Assembly: GCF_003048835.2 (NCBI RefSeq)
Contig: NZ_CP060705.1
Span: 496,001-560,000 of the forward strand
DNA length: 64,000 bases
Direction of reading: 5' to 3'
Source of the DNA: Campylobacter concisus
GTDB taxonomy: Bacteria; Campylobacterota; Campylobacteria; Campylobacterales; Campylobacteraceae
Part shown: positions 47,729 to 57,586 of the stretch, in pieces
How the letters are laid out: the number at the start of each line of letters is the position of its first letter
How positions within the stretch are numbered: the stretch's first letter is position 1
The notes under the pieces: generated by a model
Told to the model about the DNA's origin: nothing
Databases searched by the model: none
What the model saw: only the letters and a program-made list of their open reading frames with translations
Made by a program: the position numbers and the translations under genes

Positions 47729-47759
47729 AACATTAGCTTTATCAATTAATGCTAATGTT
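47729..47759. promoter_or_regulatory. Inverted repeat between lgt and frdC
   Basis: AACATTAGC (47729-47737) and GCTAATGTT (47751-47759) form a perfect 9-bp inverted repeat with a 13-base spacer. It could end lgt transcription or be an operator for the frd operon; no T-tract follows, which favours the operator reading slightly. Confidence 0.4.
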
Positions 47760-47810
47760 TAAATTAGTATTAAGAAATGATAACTTATTTCAAATTTCTT
47801 AGGAGGGCTC

Positions 47811-48509
47811 ATGACCGGGCTTATAGAAGGTTTTTTGGGGAAACGGTCGGACGGCAAAAAAAGCCGCACTCCAGCCGCTTGGGATAGATGGCAAAGTATT
47901 ACAGGATTTATTCTAGCCTGTTTCATATTGTGCCATATGGTTTTTACTTCTACTATACTACTTGGCAAAGACGCATTTAACGCTGTCGTAGGATTTGCAG
48001 AGGCTAAATTTTTATTTGGCGAAGCTACTTGGTGGATCACAAATGTTATAGCTGCTGTTATCTTTGTAGTTTTTGTTACTCACGCCTTCTTGGCAATGAG
48101 AAAATTTCCTGCAAATTTTAGACAATACCTAATGTTTAGAGGCCATAAAGACCGCATGAAGCACCTTGATACCACACTTTGGTGGTTCCAGTTTTTAACA
48201 GGCTTTGCTCTATTTTTTGCAGCAAGCGCCCACATAATCGATATCATCTTTGGTGGTCACATCACTGCTGACAAATCAGCCGCTGCGTTTCACAAACTAG
48301 AAATTTTCTACTTCGCTCTACTTGTTTTCATGGTTGTTCATGCTGGCATTGGTATGTACCGCTTATATGTTAAATGGGTAAGCATAGATGGCGTAAACAA
48401 ACACGAAATGCTCGCAAAAAGAAACAAGGCAAAAACTGTTGTATTTGCTGTTTATGGAGCACTTGCTGTGATCGCTTTGATCGCCGATTTCGTGTGGATC
48501 AGCCACTAA
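47811..48509 (+). CDS. frdC: Fumarate reductase cytochrome b subunit
   Basis: This 232-aa diheme membrane anchor of quinol:fumarate reductase, Wolinella/Campylobacter type, has five hydrophobic helices and the His ligands expected in CHMVFTST, VTHAFLAMRKF, SAHIIDIIFGGH and VVHAGIGMYRLY. It passes electrons from menaquinol to FrdB. AGGAGG stands seven bases before the ATG. It heads the frdCAB operon. Confidence 0.95.
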   Translation: MTGLIEGFLGKRSDGKKSRTPAAWDRWQSITGFILACFILCHMVFTSTILLGKDAFNAVVGFAEAKFLFGEATWWITNVIAAVIFVVFVTHAFLAMRKFPANFRQYLMFRGHKDRMKHLDTTLWWFQFLTGFALFFAASAHIIDIIFGGHITADKSAAAFHKLEIFYFALLVFMVVHAGIGMYRLYVKWVSIDGVNKHEMLAKRNKAKTVVFAVYGALAVIALIADFVWISH

Positions 48510-48523
48510 AAAGGAGCTAGAAG

Positions 48524-50542
48524 ATGAATGTAAAATATTATGACGCATTAGTAATTGGTGGTGGTCTAGCCGGTCTTAGAGCTGCTGTGGCTGCCGGAGA
48601 AAAGGGCTTAAGCACCGTAGTTTTAAGCTTGATCCCTGTAAAACGCTCTCACTCTGCTGCTGCACAAGGCGGTATGCAAGCAAGCCTTGGTAACTCTAAA
48701 ATGAGTGAAGGCGACAACGAAGATGTCCACTTTGCTGACACAGTAAAAGGTAGCGACTGGGGTTGTGACCAACAAGTTGCACGTATGTTTTGTCAAACTG
48801 CTCCAAAAGCTATCCGTGAGCTTGCAGCTTGGGGTGTGCCTTGGACTAGGATCACAAAAGGTGAAAGAAGCGCTATCATCAACGCTCAAAAGACAACTAT
48901 CGTTGAAAAAGAAGAGGTTCATGGCCTAATCCACTCACGTGACTTTGGTGGTACAAAAAAGTGGAGAACATGCTATACAGCTGACGCAACTGGTCACACC
49001 ATGCTTTTTGCTGTTGCAAACGAAGCGCTTAAACACAATGTAGAAATTCACGACCGCAAAGAGGCGATCGCTTTGATACACCAAAACAACCGCTGTTACG
49101 GCGCAATCGTTCGTGACCTAGTAAATGGCGAGATCACAGCTTATGTTGCAAAAGGTACACTTATAGCAACTGGCGGATACGGCAGAGTTTATAAACACAC
49201 TACAAACGCTGTTGTTTGCGAAGGTATCGGTGCTGCGATCGCACTTGAGACTGGCGTAGCACAGCTTGGTAACATGGAAGCTGTTCAGTTCCACCCAACT
49301 CCGATCGTCCCATCTGGTATTCTTTTAACAGAAGGCTGCCGCGGCGATGGCGGAATTTTACGTGACGTTGATGGCTACCGCTTTATGCCTGATTATGAGC
49401 CTGAGAAAAAAGAGCTAGCTAGCCGTGACGTCGTTAGCCGCCGTATCATGGAGCACATCCGTGCAGGCAAAGGCGTGCCTAGCCCTTATGGCTATCACGT
49501 TTGGCTTGATATCTCTATCCTTGGACGCGAGCACATCGAGAAAAATTTACGTGACGTTCAAGAAATTTGCGAAATTTTTAACGGCATCGATCCTGCTGAC
49601 ACTGAAGTATATACTGACGAGACAGGGCATCAGCGTGGCAAAGGCTGGGCGCCGATCCTGCCTATGCAGCACTACTCAATGGGTGGCATCAAGACAAAAC
49701 CAACTGGCGAGAGCCCAACACTAGCTGGTCTATTTAGTGCTGGCGAGGCTGCTTGCTGGGATATGCACGGCTTTAACCGCCTTGGTGGTAACTCAGTTTC
49801 TGAGACAGTTGTCGCTGGTATGATCGTTGGTGATTATTTTGCAGATTATTGCGCTAGTCACGAGATAGAGATAAATACAGCTGATATCGAGAAATTTGTT
49901 AAAAAACAAGAAGACTATCTAAATAGCCTCGTCACAAAAGAGGGTAAATTTAACGTCTTTGATATCAAAAACAAGATGAAAGAGGTAATGTGGGAACACG
50001 TTGCGATATTTAGAACAGGCAAAGGTCTAGAGCTTGCTGTTAAAGAGCTTGAAGCACTTTATAAAGAGTCACTTGATGTAAAAGTAAGCAACAAAGCACT
50101 ATTTGGCAACCCAGAGCTTGAAGAGGCTTACCGCGTGCCAAAGATGCTAAAACTAGCGCTTTGTATCGCAAAAGGTGCGCTTGATAGAACAGAGAGCCGT
50201 GGTGCTCACTGCCGTGAAGACTATCCAAAAAGAGATGACCTTAACTGGCTAAACAGAACACTTACAAGCTGGAAAGAAGGCGACACTATGCCAACTATCA
50301 CTTATGAGCCACTTGATATCATGAAGATGGAGATGCCGCCAGCATTTAGAGGTTATGGTGCAAAAGGAAATATCATCGAGCATCCAAACAGTGCTATCCG
50401 TCAAAAAGAGGTCGATGAAATTCGCGAAAAAATGCAAGCTGAAGGCAAGAGCAGACAAGAAATTCAAGAGGCTTTGATGCACTATGACCTTCAACCAAAA
50501 TATAAAGCACCAAATGAAAGAGCAGGTATAGGAAATGAGTAG
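48524..50542 (+). CDS. frdA: Fumarate reductase flavoprotein subunit
   Basis: This 672-aa subunit has the FAD motif [21 protein letters not shown] at the N-terminus, the covalent FAD His in [14 protein letters not shown] near 45, [23 protein letters not shown] near 255 and the active-site Arg region. It reduces fumarate during anaerobic or microaerobic respiration, and in Campylobacter may also run as succinate dehydrogenase. It overlaps frdB by 8 nt. Confidence 0.97.
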   Translation: MNVKYYDALVIGGGLAGLRAAVAAGEKGLSTVVLSLIPVKRSHSAAAQGGMQASLGNSKMSEGDNEDVHFADTVKGSDWGCDQQVARMFCQTAPKAIRELAAWGVPWTRITKGERSAIINAQKTTIVEKEEVHGLIHSRDFGGTKKWRTCYTADATGHTMLFAVANEALKHNVEIHDRKEAIALIHQNNRCYGAIVRDLVNGEITAYVAKGTLIATGGYGRVYKHTTNAVVCEGIGAAIALETGVAQLGNMEAVQFHPTPIVPSGILLTEGCRGDGGILRDVDGYRFMPDYEPEKKELASRDVVSRRIMEHIRAGKGVPSPYGYHVWLDISILGREHIEKNLRDVQEICEIFNGIDPADTEVYTDETGHQRGKGWAPILPMQHYSMGGIKTKPTGESPTLAGLFSAGEAACWDMHGFNRLGGNSVSETVVAGMIVGDYFADYCASHEIEINTADIEKFVKKQEDYLNSLVTKEGKFNVFDIKNKMKEVMWEHVAIFRTGKGLELAVKELEALYKESLDVKVSNKALFGNPELEEAYRVPKMLKLALCIAKGALDRTESRGAHCREDYPKRDDLNWLNRTLTSWKEGDTMPTITYEPLDIMKMEMPPAFRGYGAKGNIIEHPNSAIRQKEVDEIREKMQAEGKSRQEIQEALMHYDLQPKYKAPNERAGIGNE

Positions 50543-51254
50543 AAAAATAACCATAAAAGCTTTTAAATACAATCCTTTAAGCAAAGTTTCAAAGCCTCAT
50601 TTTGCGACTTATGAGCTTGAAGAGACTGATGGTATGACGCTATTTATCGCGTTAAATCAAATTCGTGAGAAATTTGATCCGGATCTCAGCTTTGACTTCG
50701 TTTGTCGTGCGGGAATTTGCGGAAGTTGTGGCATGCTAGTAAATGGCAAACCAAGCCTAGCTTGCAGAACCCTAACAAAAGACTTTGAAAGCGGTGTCAT
50801 AGAGCTTATGCCTTTGCCAGTCTTTAAACTACTAAAAGATCTAAGCGTAGATACTGGCAACTGGATGAATGCTATGAGTAAGCGCGTCGAGAGCTGGATA
50901 CATACAGATCACGAGACAGATATCTCTAAGCTTGAAGAGAAAGTTGAGCCAGAAGTCGCTCAAGAAGTTTTCGAGCTTGATCGCTGCATCGAGTGCGGAA
51001 TTTGCGTCGCATCTTGTGGAACAGCTATCATGAGGCCTGACTTCATCGGTGCTGTTGGTCTAAACAGGGTTGCGAGATTTAAGATAGATGCGCTTGATAA
51101 GAGAACTGACGAGGACTTTTACGAGCTAATCGGCGATGACGATGGAGTATTTGGTTGTATGACTTTGCTTGGTTGCGAAGACAACTGCCCAAAACACTTA
51201 CCACTTCAAAGCCGTATAGCTTATATGCGTAGAAAAATGGCTGCTATAAAGTAG
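50535..51254 (+). CDS. frdB: Fumarate reductase iron-sulfur subunit
   Basis: This 239-aa subunit has a [2Fe-2S] site in [15 protein letters not shown] plus LACRT near 57-77, and the ferredoxin half has [11 protein letters not shown] near 150 and [16 protein letters not shown] near 210 for the [4Fe-4S] and [3Fe-4S] clusters. It links FrdC hemes to FrdA. A G/C hairpin terminator follows five bases after the stop. Confidence 0.97.
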   Translation: MSRKITIKAFKYNPLSKVSKPHFATYELEETDGMTLFIALNQIREKFDPDLSFDFVCRAGICGSCGMLVNGKPSLACRTLTKDFESGVIELMPLPVFKLLKDLSVDTGNWMNAMSKRVESWIHTDHETDISKLEEKVEPEVAQEVFELDRCIECGICVASCGTAIMRPDFIGAVGLNRVARFKIDALDKRTDEDFYELIGDDDGVFGCMTLLGCEDNCPKHLPLQSRIAYMRRKMAAIK

Positions 51255-51258
51255 CAAA

Positions 51259-51276
51259 GGGGCTGTAAAAAGCCCC
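51259..51276 (+). terminator. frdCAB terminator
   Basis: GGGGCT (51259-51264) pairs with AGCCCC (51271-51276) across GTAAAA, then AAATTTATTT. It can also serve the converging small membrane gene. Confidence 0.8.
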
Positions 51277-51280
51277 AAAT

Positions 51281-51532
51281 TTATTTAAAAACTCTACAAA
51301 CAGACACCAAGATACAGATACAAATATCTAACGCTGCAAATAAGAAAAAGATAAATATTAAAAGCGGAAACGACAAGACTAAGCCCATTATATAGGCAAG
51401 TGGCAAAGTAATAAAAAATAAAAGATCAAATCCGGTGCTAAAGTAAAAAAATAGTACAAACAATGAAGCGATCACGCTCATAAATAAATTGATATTATCA
51501 GAGAAAAACTCTGTTAGACTTACATATTTCAT
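51281..51532 (-). CDS. Small hypothetical membrane protein
   Basis: This 83-aa protein is almost wholly hydrophobic after residue 14 (LFMSVIASLFVLFFYFS, LLFFITLPLAYIMGLVLSF, FIFFLFAALDICICILVSV), giving about three membrane segments. No family is recognised. It lies between the frd terminator and the broken Mrr gene and reads against both. It may be a real small gene or a chance ORF; the even hydrophobicity and an ATG with weak ribosome site leave this open. Confidence 0.45.
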   Translation of the reverse strand: MKYVSLTEFFSDNINLFMSVIASLFVLFFYFSTGFDLLFFITLPLAYIMGLVLSFPLLIFIFFLFAALDICICILVSVCRVFK

Positions 51533-51549
51533 GCGGTGATTATAGCTTT

Positions 51550-51979
51550 TAAGATTACAAAAATTGATGAAAATTTTTCTAGCATTTTAGAAAAATGGAC
51601 TATGAAACTGGAAGCCTTACAAACAAAGGACCAGATGGCGGGGTAGATGGCATAATAGACGAAGATGAGCTAGGACTTTCTAAAATTTACATCCAAGCAA
51701 AGAGATATAAAGATAGCAGCAACATCACTAGCCAAGAAATTCAGCAGTTCATCGGCGCTATTTCAAATAAAAACACCAAAAAAGGGTCTTTATCACAACG
51801 GCTAAATTTACAAAAAATGCCGAGGAATTTGCCAAAAATAATCAAAATTTTAGCGTTGTCTTGATAATGGCGACAGGCTATCTGAGCTAATGATAAAGTT
51901 TAAAGTCGGAGTCCAAACAGGTCAAATTTATGAAATTTGCAAGATCGACACTGACTTTTTTGAAGAAAGTATTTTTTAA
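51550..51979 (+). pseudogene. Remnant of an Mrr-type restriction endonuclease
   Basis: Three frames in succession spell the end of an Mrr_cat protein. First comes ILEKMDYETGSLTNKGPDGG with VDGIIDEDELG and IYIQAKRYKDS, the D...QAK nuclease motif. Then VFITTAKFTKNAEEFAKNN follows after a shift at AAAAAAGGG (51778-51786). Last, GDRLSELMIKFKVGVQTGQ and IDTDFFEESIF follow after a shift near 51866. Each shift equals loss of one G. The N-terminal DNA-binding half is missing. It is a decayed gene without function. Confidence 0.8.
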
Positions 51980-52144
51980 ATAGTCGCCATTCGCTACTCC
52001 ATTTGGTTTGTTGCCTCTAGCAAAATTTTACAGCTTAAAAAGGCAAATTTAGCTTCTCATCGCCCTTTTTATCAGCTAAATTTACCAAAGCAAAACACTT
52101 TTTAAACCAAATTTCACTCTTATAAACGCCGTCTAAATTTATAG

Positions 52145-52153
52145 TGTTATAAT
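52145..52153 (+). promoter_or_regulatory. Extended -10 promoter for cdsA
   Basis: TGtTATAAT at 52145-52153 is a perfect extended -10, 31 bases before ATG 52185, which has AAGGAGAG ahead. It probably serves the overlapping run cdsA-dxr-uraA-pgp1-tsaD. The stretch 51980-52144 before it holds no gene. Confidence 0.7.
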
Positions 52154-52184
52154 TACGGCAAAATAACGATTTTAAGGAGAGTGT

Positions 52185-52916
52185 ATGTCTTCACGCATTA
52201 TCACTGGCGTTTTGATGTTTGTTGCTATTTTGGTAGTTTTTTTTATAGATAATTATATTTTAAATTTTATTTTGCTTGGCGCTGTGCTTTACTTTGCCTT
52301 TAATGAGTCGCTCAAGCTTTATGGCATCGATCACAAACAGCTAGTTTATGCAGCGCTTGCATTTTACGTGCTTACATATTTTACAAATCCGATCTTCATC
52401 GCGATCCTTGCGATCATGCTAGTGGCATCTATCCTTGCGCACATAAAAAGCGAAAATTTAAAGCTAGTTGCCCCTTTTGTCTATCCGACAACTCCTATCT
52501 TTATGATGTGGATGCTCTACTCAGAGTATGGCATGGGCTATCTTGCATGGCTTATCTTAAGTGTCATTGCAAGCGATAGTGGCGCATTTTTCGTTGGTAA
52601 GATGTTTGGCAAGCATCCATTTAGCCCAAGCTCACCAAACAAGACTATCGAGGGCGCAGCAGGCGGGGTCTTGCTAGGCACGGTAGTTGGCTGCATAGTT
52701 GGAAATTTCGTAACAGATGGTTTTTTTCAAATTCTATTTTCAAGCTTCTTAGTCTGCGTCTTTGCGGTCTGGGGAGATCTCTTTGAGAGCTATCTAAAGA
52801 GACTTTGTGGCGTCAAAGACAGCGGCACACTTTTTCCAGGACACGGCGGTATGCTTGATAGGATAGATGGCTATTTATTTGGCGTTGTTGCGCTACTTTG
52901 GTCGCTATCGTGGTAA
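52185..52916 (+). CDS. cdsA: Phosphatidate cytidylyltransferase
   Basis: This 243-aa polytopic membrane enzyme makes CDP-diacylglycerol from phosphatidate and CTP, feeding pssA (33489). The family signature is present: SDSGAFFVGKMFGKHPFSPSSPNKTIEGAAGG near 132 and SYLKRLCGVKDSGTLFPGHGGMLDRIDG near 205. It overlaps the dxr start by 7 nt. Confidence 0.95.
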   Translation: MSSRIITGVLMFVAILVVFFIDNYILNFILLGAVLYFAFNESLKLYGIDHKQLVYAALAFYVLTYFTNPIFIAILAIMLVASILAHIKSENLKLVAPFVYPTTPIFMMWMLYSEYGMGYLAWLILSVIASDSGAFFVGKMFGKHPFSPSSPNKTIEGAAGGVLLGTVVGCIVGNFVTDGFFQILFSSFLVCVFAVWGDLFESYLKRLCGVKDSGTLFPGHGGMLDRIDGYLFGVVALLWSLSW

Positions 52917-54007
52917 TACTTGGCTCAACTGGCTCGATCGGCAAAAATACTCTAGCGCTCTGCGAGAAATTTGACATTAGCGTCGAGGCGCTAAGCTGCG
53001 CTAAAAATGTTGATCTTCTAAACGAGCAAATTTTAAAATTTAAGCCAAAATTTGTCTGTGTGGGCGATAAAAAGCTAGCTAAAAATGTAAAAAACATTGA
53101 GGCCAAAAACATCTTTTCTAGCGAGGCTGGACTGTTAGAAATGCTTGAAATTTCAAGCTCAAAAAAGGTGATAAATGCCCTTGTTGGCTTTGCTGGTCTA
53201 GCCCCTAGTCTAAAGACGCAAGCGCTTGGCAAAAGGCTCGCCCTTGCAAACAAGGAGAGCCTTGTAGTTGGCGGTAAATTTCTAAAAACAAGAGAAATTT
53301 TGCCCATTGATAGCGAGCATTTTGGGCTTAAATTTCTACTAGAAAACAAAACTCCAGCCAAAAAACTCATCATCACAGCAAGTGGCGGGGCATTTTATAA
53401 AAAGCCGATCAAATTTCTAAAAGATGCCACGCCGTCTGACGCGCTAAAACACCCAAACTGGGATATGGGCACAAAGATCACCATTGATAGCGCGACGATG
53501 ACAAACAAGCTTTTTGAGGTGATGGAGGCCTACTGGCTTTACGGAATCAAAGATATCGAGGCTGTGATAGAGCCAACCTCCGCCATCCACGCCGTAGTTG
53601 AGTTTATCGACGGCTCAAGCACGATGCATCTCTCACGCACAGATATGAAGCTAGCCATAGCTCACGCCATCTTTGAAAAAGTAGATAAAAACATCGTCTC
53701 TCACGCAAATTTACTTGATCTTAAAAATATAAAATTTCACAAGATCAGCCTTAAAAAATATCCAGTCTTTTCGCTAAAAGACGAAGTCTTAGGCAGTCCT
53801 GATCTAGGCGTTGTAATTAACGCTGCAAACGAGGTTGGAGTATTTAGCTTTTTAGAGAAAAAGTGCTCATTTTTAGATATATCAAGGCTCATTTTAGGTT
53901 CAGCTAAAAAATTTAAGAGTCTTAAAATTTCAAGCGTAGATGAAATTTATGAAGTTGATAAAGAGGTTAGAGAATACGCAAAAAGGATGCTAAATGCAAA
54001 GGTATGA
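52910..54007 (+). CDS. dxr: 1-deoxy-D-xylulose 5-phosphate reductoisomerase
   Basis: The protein has 365 aa from GTG 52910 (VILGSTGSIGKNTL, the NADPH motif). It has LANKESLVVGG near 110, the metal and substrate block PIDSEHFGL and ITASGGAFY, and HPNWDMGTKITIDSATMTNK near 180. It is the second step of the methylerythritol phosphate pathway, needed for undecaprenyl phosphate, the carrier used by the N-glycan. TTG 52898 is possible, but the GTG matches the family length. It overlaps uraA by 14 nt. Confidence 0.95.
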   Translation: MVILGSTGSIGKNTLALCEKFDISVEALSCAKNVDLLNEQILKFKPKFVCVGDKKLAKNVKNIEAKNIFSSEAGLLEMLEISSSKKVINALVGFAGLAPSLKTQALGKRLALANKESLVVGGKFLKTREILPIDSEHFGLKFLLENKTPAKKLIITASGGAFYKKPIKFLKDATPSDALKHPNWDMGTKITIDSATMTNKLFEVMEAYWLYGIKDIEAVIEPTSAIHAVVEFIDGSSTMHLSRTDMKLAIAHAIFEKVDKNIVSHANLLDLKNIKFHKISLKKYPVFSLKDEVLGSPDLGVVINAANEVGVFSFLEKKCSFLDISRLILGSAKKFKSLKISSVDEIYEVDKEVREYAKRMLNAKV

Positions 54008-55229
54008 GGGGTATAAATTTGATCTTAGGCAAAGTCTCATCGGTGTGCAGTTTCTGTTCGTCGCCTTTGGCGCGCTCGTGCTCGTGCCTATCCTTACGGG
54101 GCTTGATGCAAACGTCGCGCTCTTTACAGCAGGTCTTGGCACGCTGCTTTTTCAGCTAATAACTAGAAAAAATGTCCCGCCGATCTTTCTAGCAAGCTCG
54201 TTTGCCTTCATCGCTCCGCTTCAGTATGGCATCGAAAAATGGGGCATACCAGTGACGATGGGCGGCGTTATATTCGCAGGGCTTTTCTACGTCGTGCTAA
54301 GCTTTGTGGTTCGCTTTGGCGGAGAGAAAATTTTGCATAAAATTTTGCCTCCAGTTGTCGTTGGTCCTGTCATCATGACCATAGGTCTGATACTAGCTCC
54401 AAATGCCGTTAAGATGGCGACTTCAGCTACCGAAACCTACACTCAAAACGTAGCTATGATGGTAGCAGCCACCTCGCTTATCGCCACTATCTTTGTCATG
54501 ATGCTAGGACGCGGGATGTTTAGGCTTATACCGATCCTACTTGGCATCATCGCTGGCTACATCGTGGCTTACTGCTTTGGCATGGTTGATTTTAGCGCCA
54601 TCGCTAACGCTCCTTGGTTTAGAGTGCCAAGCTTTAGCGCACCAAAATTTGAACTCGAAGCGATCATCTACATGATACCTATCGCCATCGCCCCAGCGAT
54701 TGAGCACATCGGCGATATGCTCGCTATCTCAAACGTCACAAAAGAGGATTTTTTGAAAAATCCAGGGCTTAAAAACACCCTTTTAGGCGACGGTCTAGCC
54801 ACCTCGCTAGCTGCTACCTTTGGTGGTCCGCCAAATACCACCTACTCAGAGGTCACAGGCGCAGTTAGCCTTACAAAAGCGTATAATCCAGCGATCATGA
54901 CCTTTGCAGCGATCACTGCTATCGTGCTAGCCTTCGTTGGTAAGCTTGGTGCGGTGCTCTCGACCATCCCAGCGCCAGTTATCGGCGGTATCATGCTGCT
55001 ACTTTTTGGCATCATCGCAAGCGTTGGCATGGAGACACTTATAAAAAATAAAGTAGATCTTGCCGATCCTAGAAATATGATAATCGTAGCCCTAATTTTC
55101 ATCTTTGCCATCGGTGGCATGGTGCTTGACCTTGGAGCGGTTAAATTTTCAGGTATCGGACTTGGCGCGGTTACTGGTATAGTTTTAAATTTGCTTTTGC
55201 CAAAGACAAAGCATTACGAAGGATATTAA
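53994..55229 (+). CDS. uraA: Uracil-xanthine permease family transporter (NCS2)
   Basis: This 411-aa protein of the nucleobase:cation symporter-2 family has about 14 hydrophobic stretches, GVQFLFVAFGALVLVPILTGLD at the N-terminus, LASSFAFIAPL, PAIEHIGDM near 240 with the substrate Glu, and GGPPNTTYSE near 280. The AIEHIGD and NTTYSEV motifs place it with UraA-like uracil carriers. It imports uracil with protons across the inner membrane. It overlaps the peptidase gene by one base. Confidence 0.88.
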   Translation: MQRYEGYKFDLRQSLIGVQFLFVAFGALVLVPILTGLDANVALFTAGLGTLLFQLITRKNVPPIFLASSFAFIAPLQYGIEKWGIPVTMGGVIFAGLFYVVLSFVVRFGGEKILHKILPPVVVGPVIMTIGLILAPNAVKMATSATETYTQNVAMMVAATSLIATIFVMMLGRGMFRLIPILLGIIAGYIVAYCFGMVDFSAIANAPWFRVPSFSAPKFELEAIIYMIPIAIAPAIEHIGDMLAISNVTKEDFLKNPGLKNTLLGDGLATSLAATFGGPPNTTYSEVTGAVSLTKAYNPAIMTFAAITAIVLAFVGKLGAVLSTIPAPVIGGIMLLLFGIIASVGMETLIKNKVDLADPRNMIIVALIFIFAIGGMVLDLGAVKFSGIGLGAVTGIVLNLLLPKTKHYEGY

Positions 55230-56527
55230 TGCGTAAATTTAGACTTTTTCTAGCAGCTCTAGCGGCTGCAAGCCTTGCAAATGCAAGCGCACTGGACTAT
55301 GCACTTATCAAAAAAGGTGAGCAAAGTAGCAATACTATGCTCTTAATCGGTGGCATCCAAGGCGACGAGCCAGGCGGCTTTTTGGCGGCTTCTATCGTGG
55401 CGACTGATTATAACATCACAAAAGGCTCGCTTTGGGTCGTGCCAAATTTAAATTTCCCAAGCATCATCGAGCGAAGTCGCGGCACAAAGGGCGATATGAA
55501 TAGAAAATTTGCCCACGTCGAAAAGGACGATCCAGACTACAACTCAGTGATGAAGATAAAAGACGTCATCACCGACAAAAACGTCACTCTCATCTTAAAT
55601 TTACACGATGGTAGCGGATATTACAGAGATAAATTTATAAGCAAGGACGAAAACCCCGACAAATGGGGCAACACCTGCATTATAGACCAAAGCACGCTAC
55701 CAGGCTCAAAGTACCCAGAGCTTGAAAGTATAGCCTCAAGCGTAAAAGACGTGCTAAATAAGCACCTCATAGACCAAAAACACCAATATCACGTCAAAAA
55801 TACGCACACCGCGATGGGCGATAAAGAGATGCTAAAAAGCCTCACCTACTACGCGATCACGCAAAACAAGTCAGCCTTTGCAAACGAAGCTAGTAAAAAT
55901 TTAAATGCCGAGCAAAGGACATATTATCACCTAGTAGCGATCGAAGAGTATATGAAAAAGGCTGGCATTAGCTTTACTAGGCCATTTGAGCTCGATGTTA
56001 AAAGCGTGAAAAAAGCGATCGAAAAAGAGATTAGACTTGAGCTATTTGACAGCTACGCTCTTAGCCTTAAAAATTTAAAACCAGTGATAAGCTTCGTGCC
56101 ATTTAAAAAGGGCGAGCTAAGCTACCACTCGCTAAATCCGCTAATCGCCGTCATAAAAGAGAATGACACTTACAAAGTGCAGTATGGCAACCGCTCTGTC
56201 ACAAGGTTAAAACCGCAATACTTCGAGTTTGCAAAGCCACTTGATAAAATTTCTCTTTTGAGCGATGGAAACGAGCAGGTGCTAAAAAGTGGCGACAAAT
56301 TTAGCGTTAAAAAAAGCTTTAAGATAAAATCGCTCAAAAACGTGCGCGTAAATGTTATAGGATACGGCACTAAAAGCGTTGATGAGAGCGAGCAAGAGAT
56401 CGATAAAAACAGCCTAAACAAGAGCTACAGTATAGATAAAGATGGCAAAATTTACAGGGTCGAGTTTTACAAAAGCGAAAATGGCAAAGAGAAATTTGCT
56501 GGCATGATACTAGCGGAGTTTAGATGA
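55229..56527 (+). CDS. pgp1: Pgp1/Csd4-type peptidoglycan DL-carboxypeptidase
   Basis: This 432-aa exported M14-like metallopeptidase has signal peptide RKFRLFLAALAAASLANAS. Zinc ligands fit the Csd4/Pgp1 pattern, with Gln in place of the usual first His: GGIQGDEPGG (Gln44, Glu47) and a His in LILNLHDGSGYY near 126. GDMNRKF supplies the Arg for the substrate carboxylate. It trims muropeptide tripeptides to dipeptides; in C. jejuni and H. pylori this enzyme sets helical cell shape. The C-terminal 170 residues look like the beta-rich accessory domains of the family. Confidence 0.88.
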   Translation: MRKFRLFLAALAAASLANASALDYALIKKGEQSSNTMLLIGGIQGDEPGGFLAASIVATDYNITKGSLWVVPNLNFPSIIERSRGTKGDMNRKFAHVEKDDPDYNSVMKIKDVITDKNVTLILNLHDGSGYYRDKFISKDENPDKWGNTCIIDQSTLPGSKYPELESIASSVKDVLNKHLIDQKHQYHVKNTHTAMGDKEMLKSLTYYAITQNKSAFANEASKNLNAEQRTYYHLVAIEEYMKKAGISFTRPFELDVKSVKKAIEKEIRLELFDSYALSLKNLKPVISFVPFKKGELSYHSLNPLIAVIKENDTYKVQYGNRSVTRLKPQYFEFAKPLDKISLLSDGNEQVLKSGDKFSVKKSFKIKSLKNVRVNVIGYGTKSVDESEQEIDKNSLNKSYSIDKDGKIYRVEFYKSENGKEKFAGMILAEFR

Positions 56528-57528
56528 TACTTGGCATAGAAAGTAGCTGCGACGACAGCTCTGTTGCGCTCATAAATGAAGGCACGCTAGAGCAAATTTA
56601 TTATAAAAAGATCTCGCAAGAAGAGGAGCACGCTATCTTTGGTGGCGTGGTCCCAGAGCTTGCAGCGAGGCTTCACACAAAGGCACTGCCAGCACTTTTA
56701 AATGATATCTTGCCAAATTTAAAAGATATAAAAGCAATCGCTGTGACAAACGAGCCAGGACTAAGCGTGAGCCTGATAGGTGGTGTGAGCATGGCAAAAG
56801 CGCTAAGCATCGCCCTAAATATACCGCTAATCGCCGTAAATCACCTAGTTGGCCACATCTACTCGCTATTTTTAGACCGTGAAGCCACCTTTCCTCTTGG
56901 CGTTTTGCTAGTTAGTGGCGGACATACGATGATTCTTGAGATTAATGAGAGAGGCGAAATTTTAGAGCTTGCAAGTACAAGCGATGATAGCTTTGGCGAG
57001 AGCTTTGACAAGGTGGCAAAGATGCTTGATCTTGGCTATCCAGGCGGCGCTGTTGTGCAGCAAAACGCACTTTTATGCGAGGATAAAGAGAGGTTTAAAT
57101 TTACCGTCCCACTTCTTCACGATAAACGCCTTGAGTACAGCTTTTCAGGGCTTAAAAACCAAGTCAGGGTTGAAATTTCAAAGCTTGAAACTATCACACA
57201 AAAAGATGTTGCCGACATATGCTACGCCTTTGAAAATACAGCCTGCGAGCACATCTTAAATAAGCTTGAAAAGGTTTTTAAACTAAGAAACTTTAAGCAC
57301 TTTGGCGTCGTTGGCGGAGCAAGTGCAAATTTAAATTTACGCAAAAGGCTTGAGGCGCTTTGTCAAAAAAATGAGTGCGAGCTTTTGCTAGCCCCACTTA
57401 AGTTTTGCTCTGATAATGCGCTGATGATAGCAAGAGCTGGACGTGAGAAATTTCTAAAAAAAGAGTTTATAAACCATGGCGAGCTAACTATAAATCCAAG
57501 GGTTAGCTTTAAGAAGTTTGAAATTTAA
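56524..57528 (+). CDS. tsaD: tRNA N6-threonylcarbamoyladenosine transferase
   Basis: This 334-aa Kae1/TsaD ATPase-fold protein has ILGIESSCDDSSVAL at the N-terminus, the metal His pair in VNHLVGHIYSLF near 110, VSGGHTM near 137, SFDKVAKMLDLGYPGG near 160 and VVGGASANLNLRKRL near 261. It attaches threonylcarbamoyl to A37 of ANN-reading tRNAs. ATGA overlap with pgp1. Confidence 0.95.
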   Translation: MILGIESSCDDSSVALINEGTLEQIYYKKISQEEEHAIFGGVVPELAARLHTKALPALLNDILPNLKDIKAIAVTNEPGLSVSLIGGVSMAKALSIALNIPLIAVNHLVGHIYSLFLDREATFPLGVLLVSGGHTMILEINERGEILELASTSDDSFGESFDKVAKMLDLGYPGGAVVQQNALLCEDKERFKFTVPLLHDKRLEYSFSGLKNQVRVEISKLETITQKDVADICYAFENTACEHILNKLEKVFKLRNFKHFGVVGGASANLNLRKRLEALCQKNECELLLAPLKFCSDNALMIARAGREKFLKKEFINHGELTINPRVSFKKFEI

Positions 57529-57556
57529 AATTATAAATTAATTAGATAAATTTGAT

Positions 57557-57576
57557 GGTGGCTAAAGTTAGCCACC
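57557..57576. terminator. Bidirectional terminator between tsaD and putP
   Basis: GGTGGCTAA (57557-57565) pairs with TTAGCCACC (57568-57576). It lies between convergent tsaD and putP and serves both. Confidence 0.75.
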
Positions 57577-57586
57577 TTGCTTAAAT

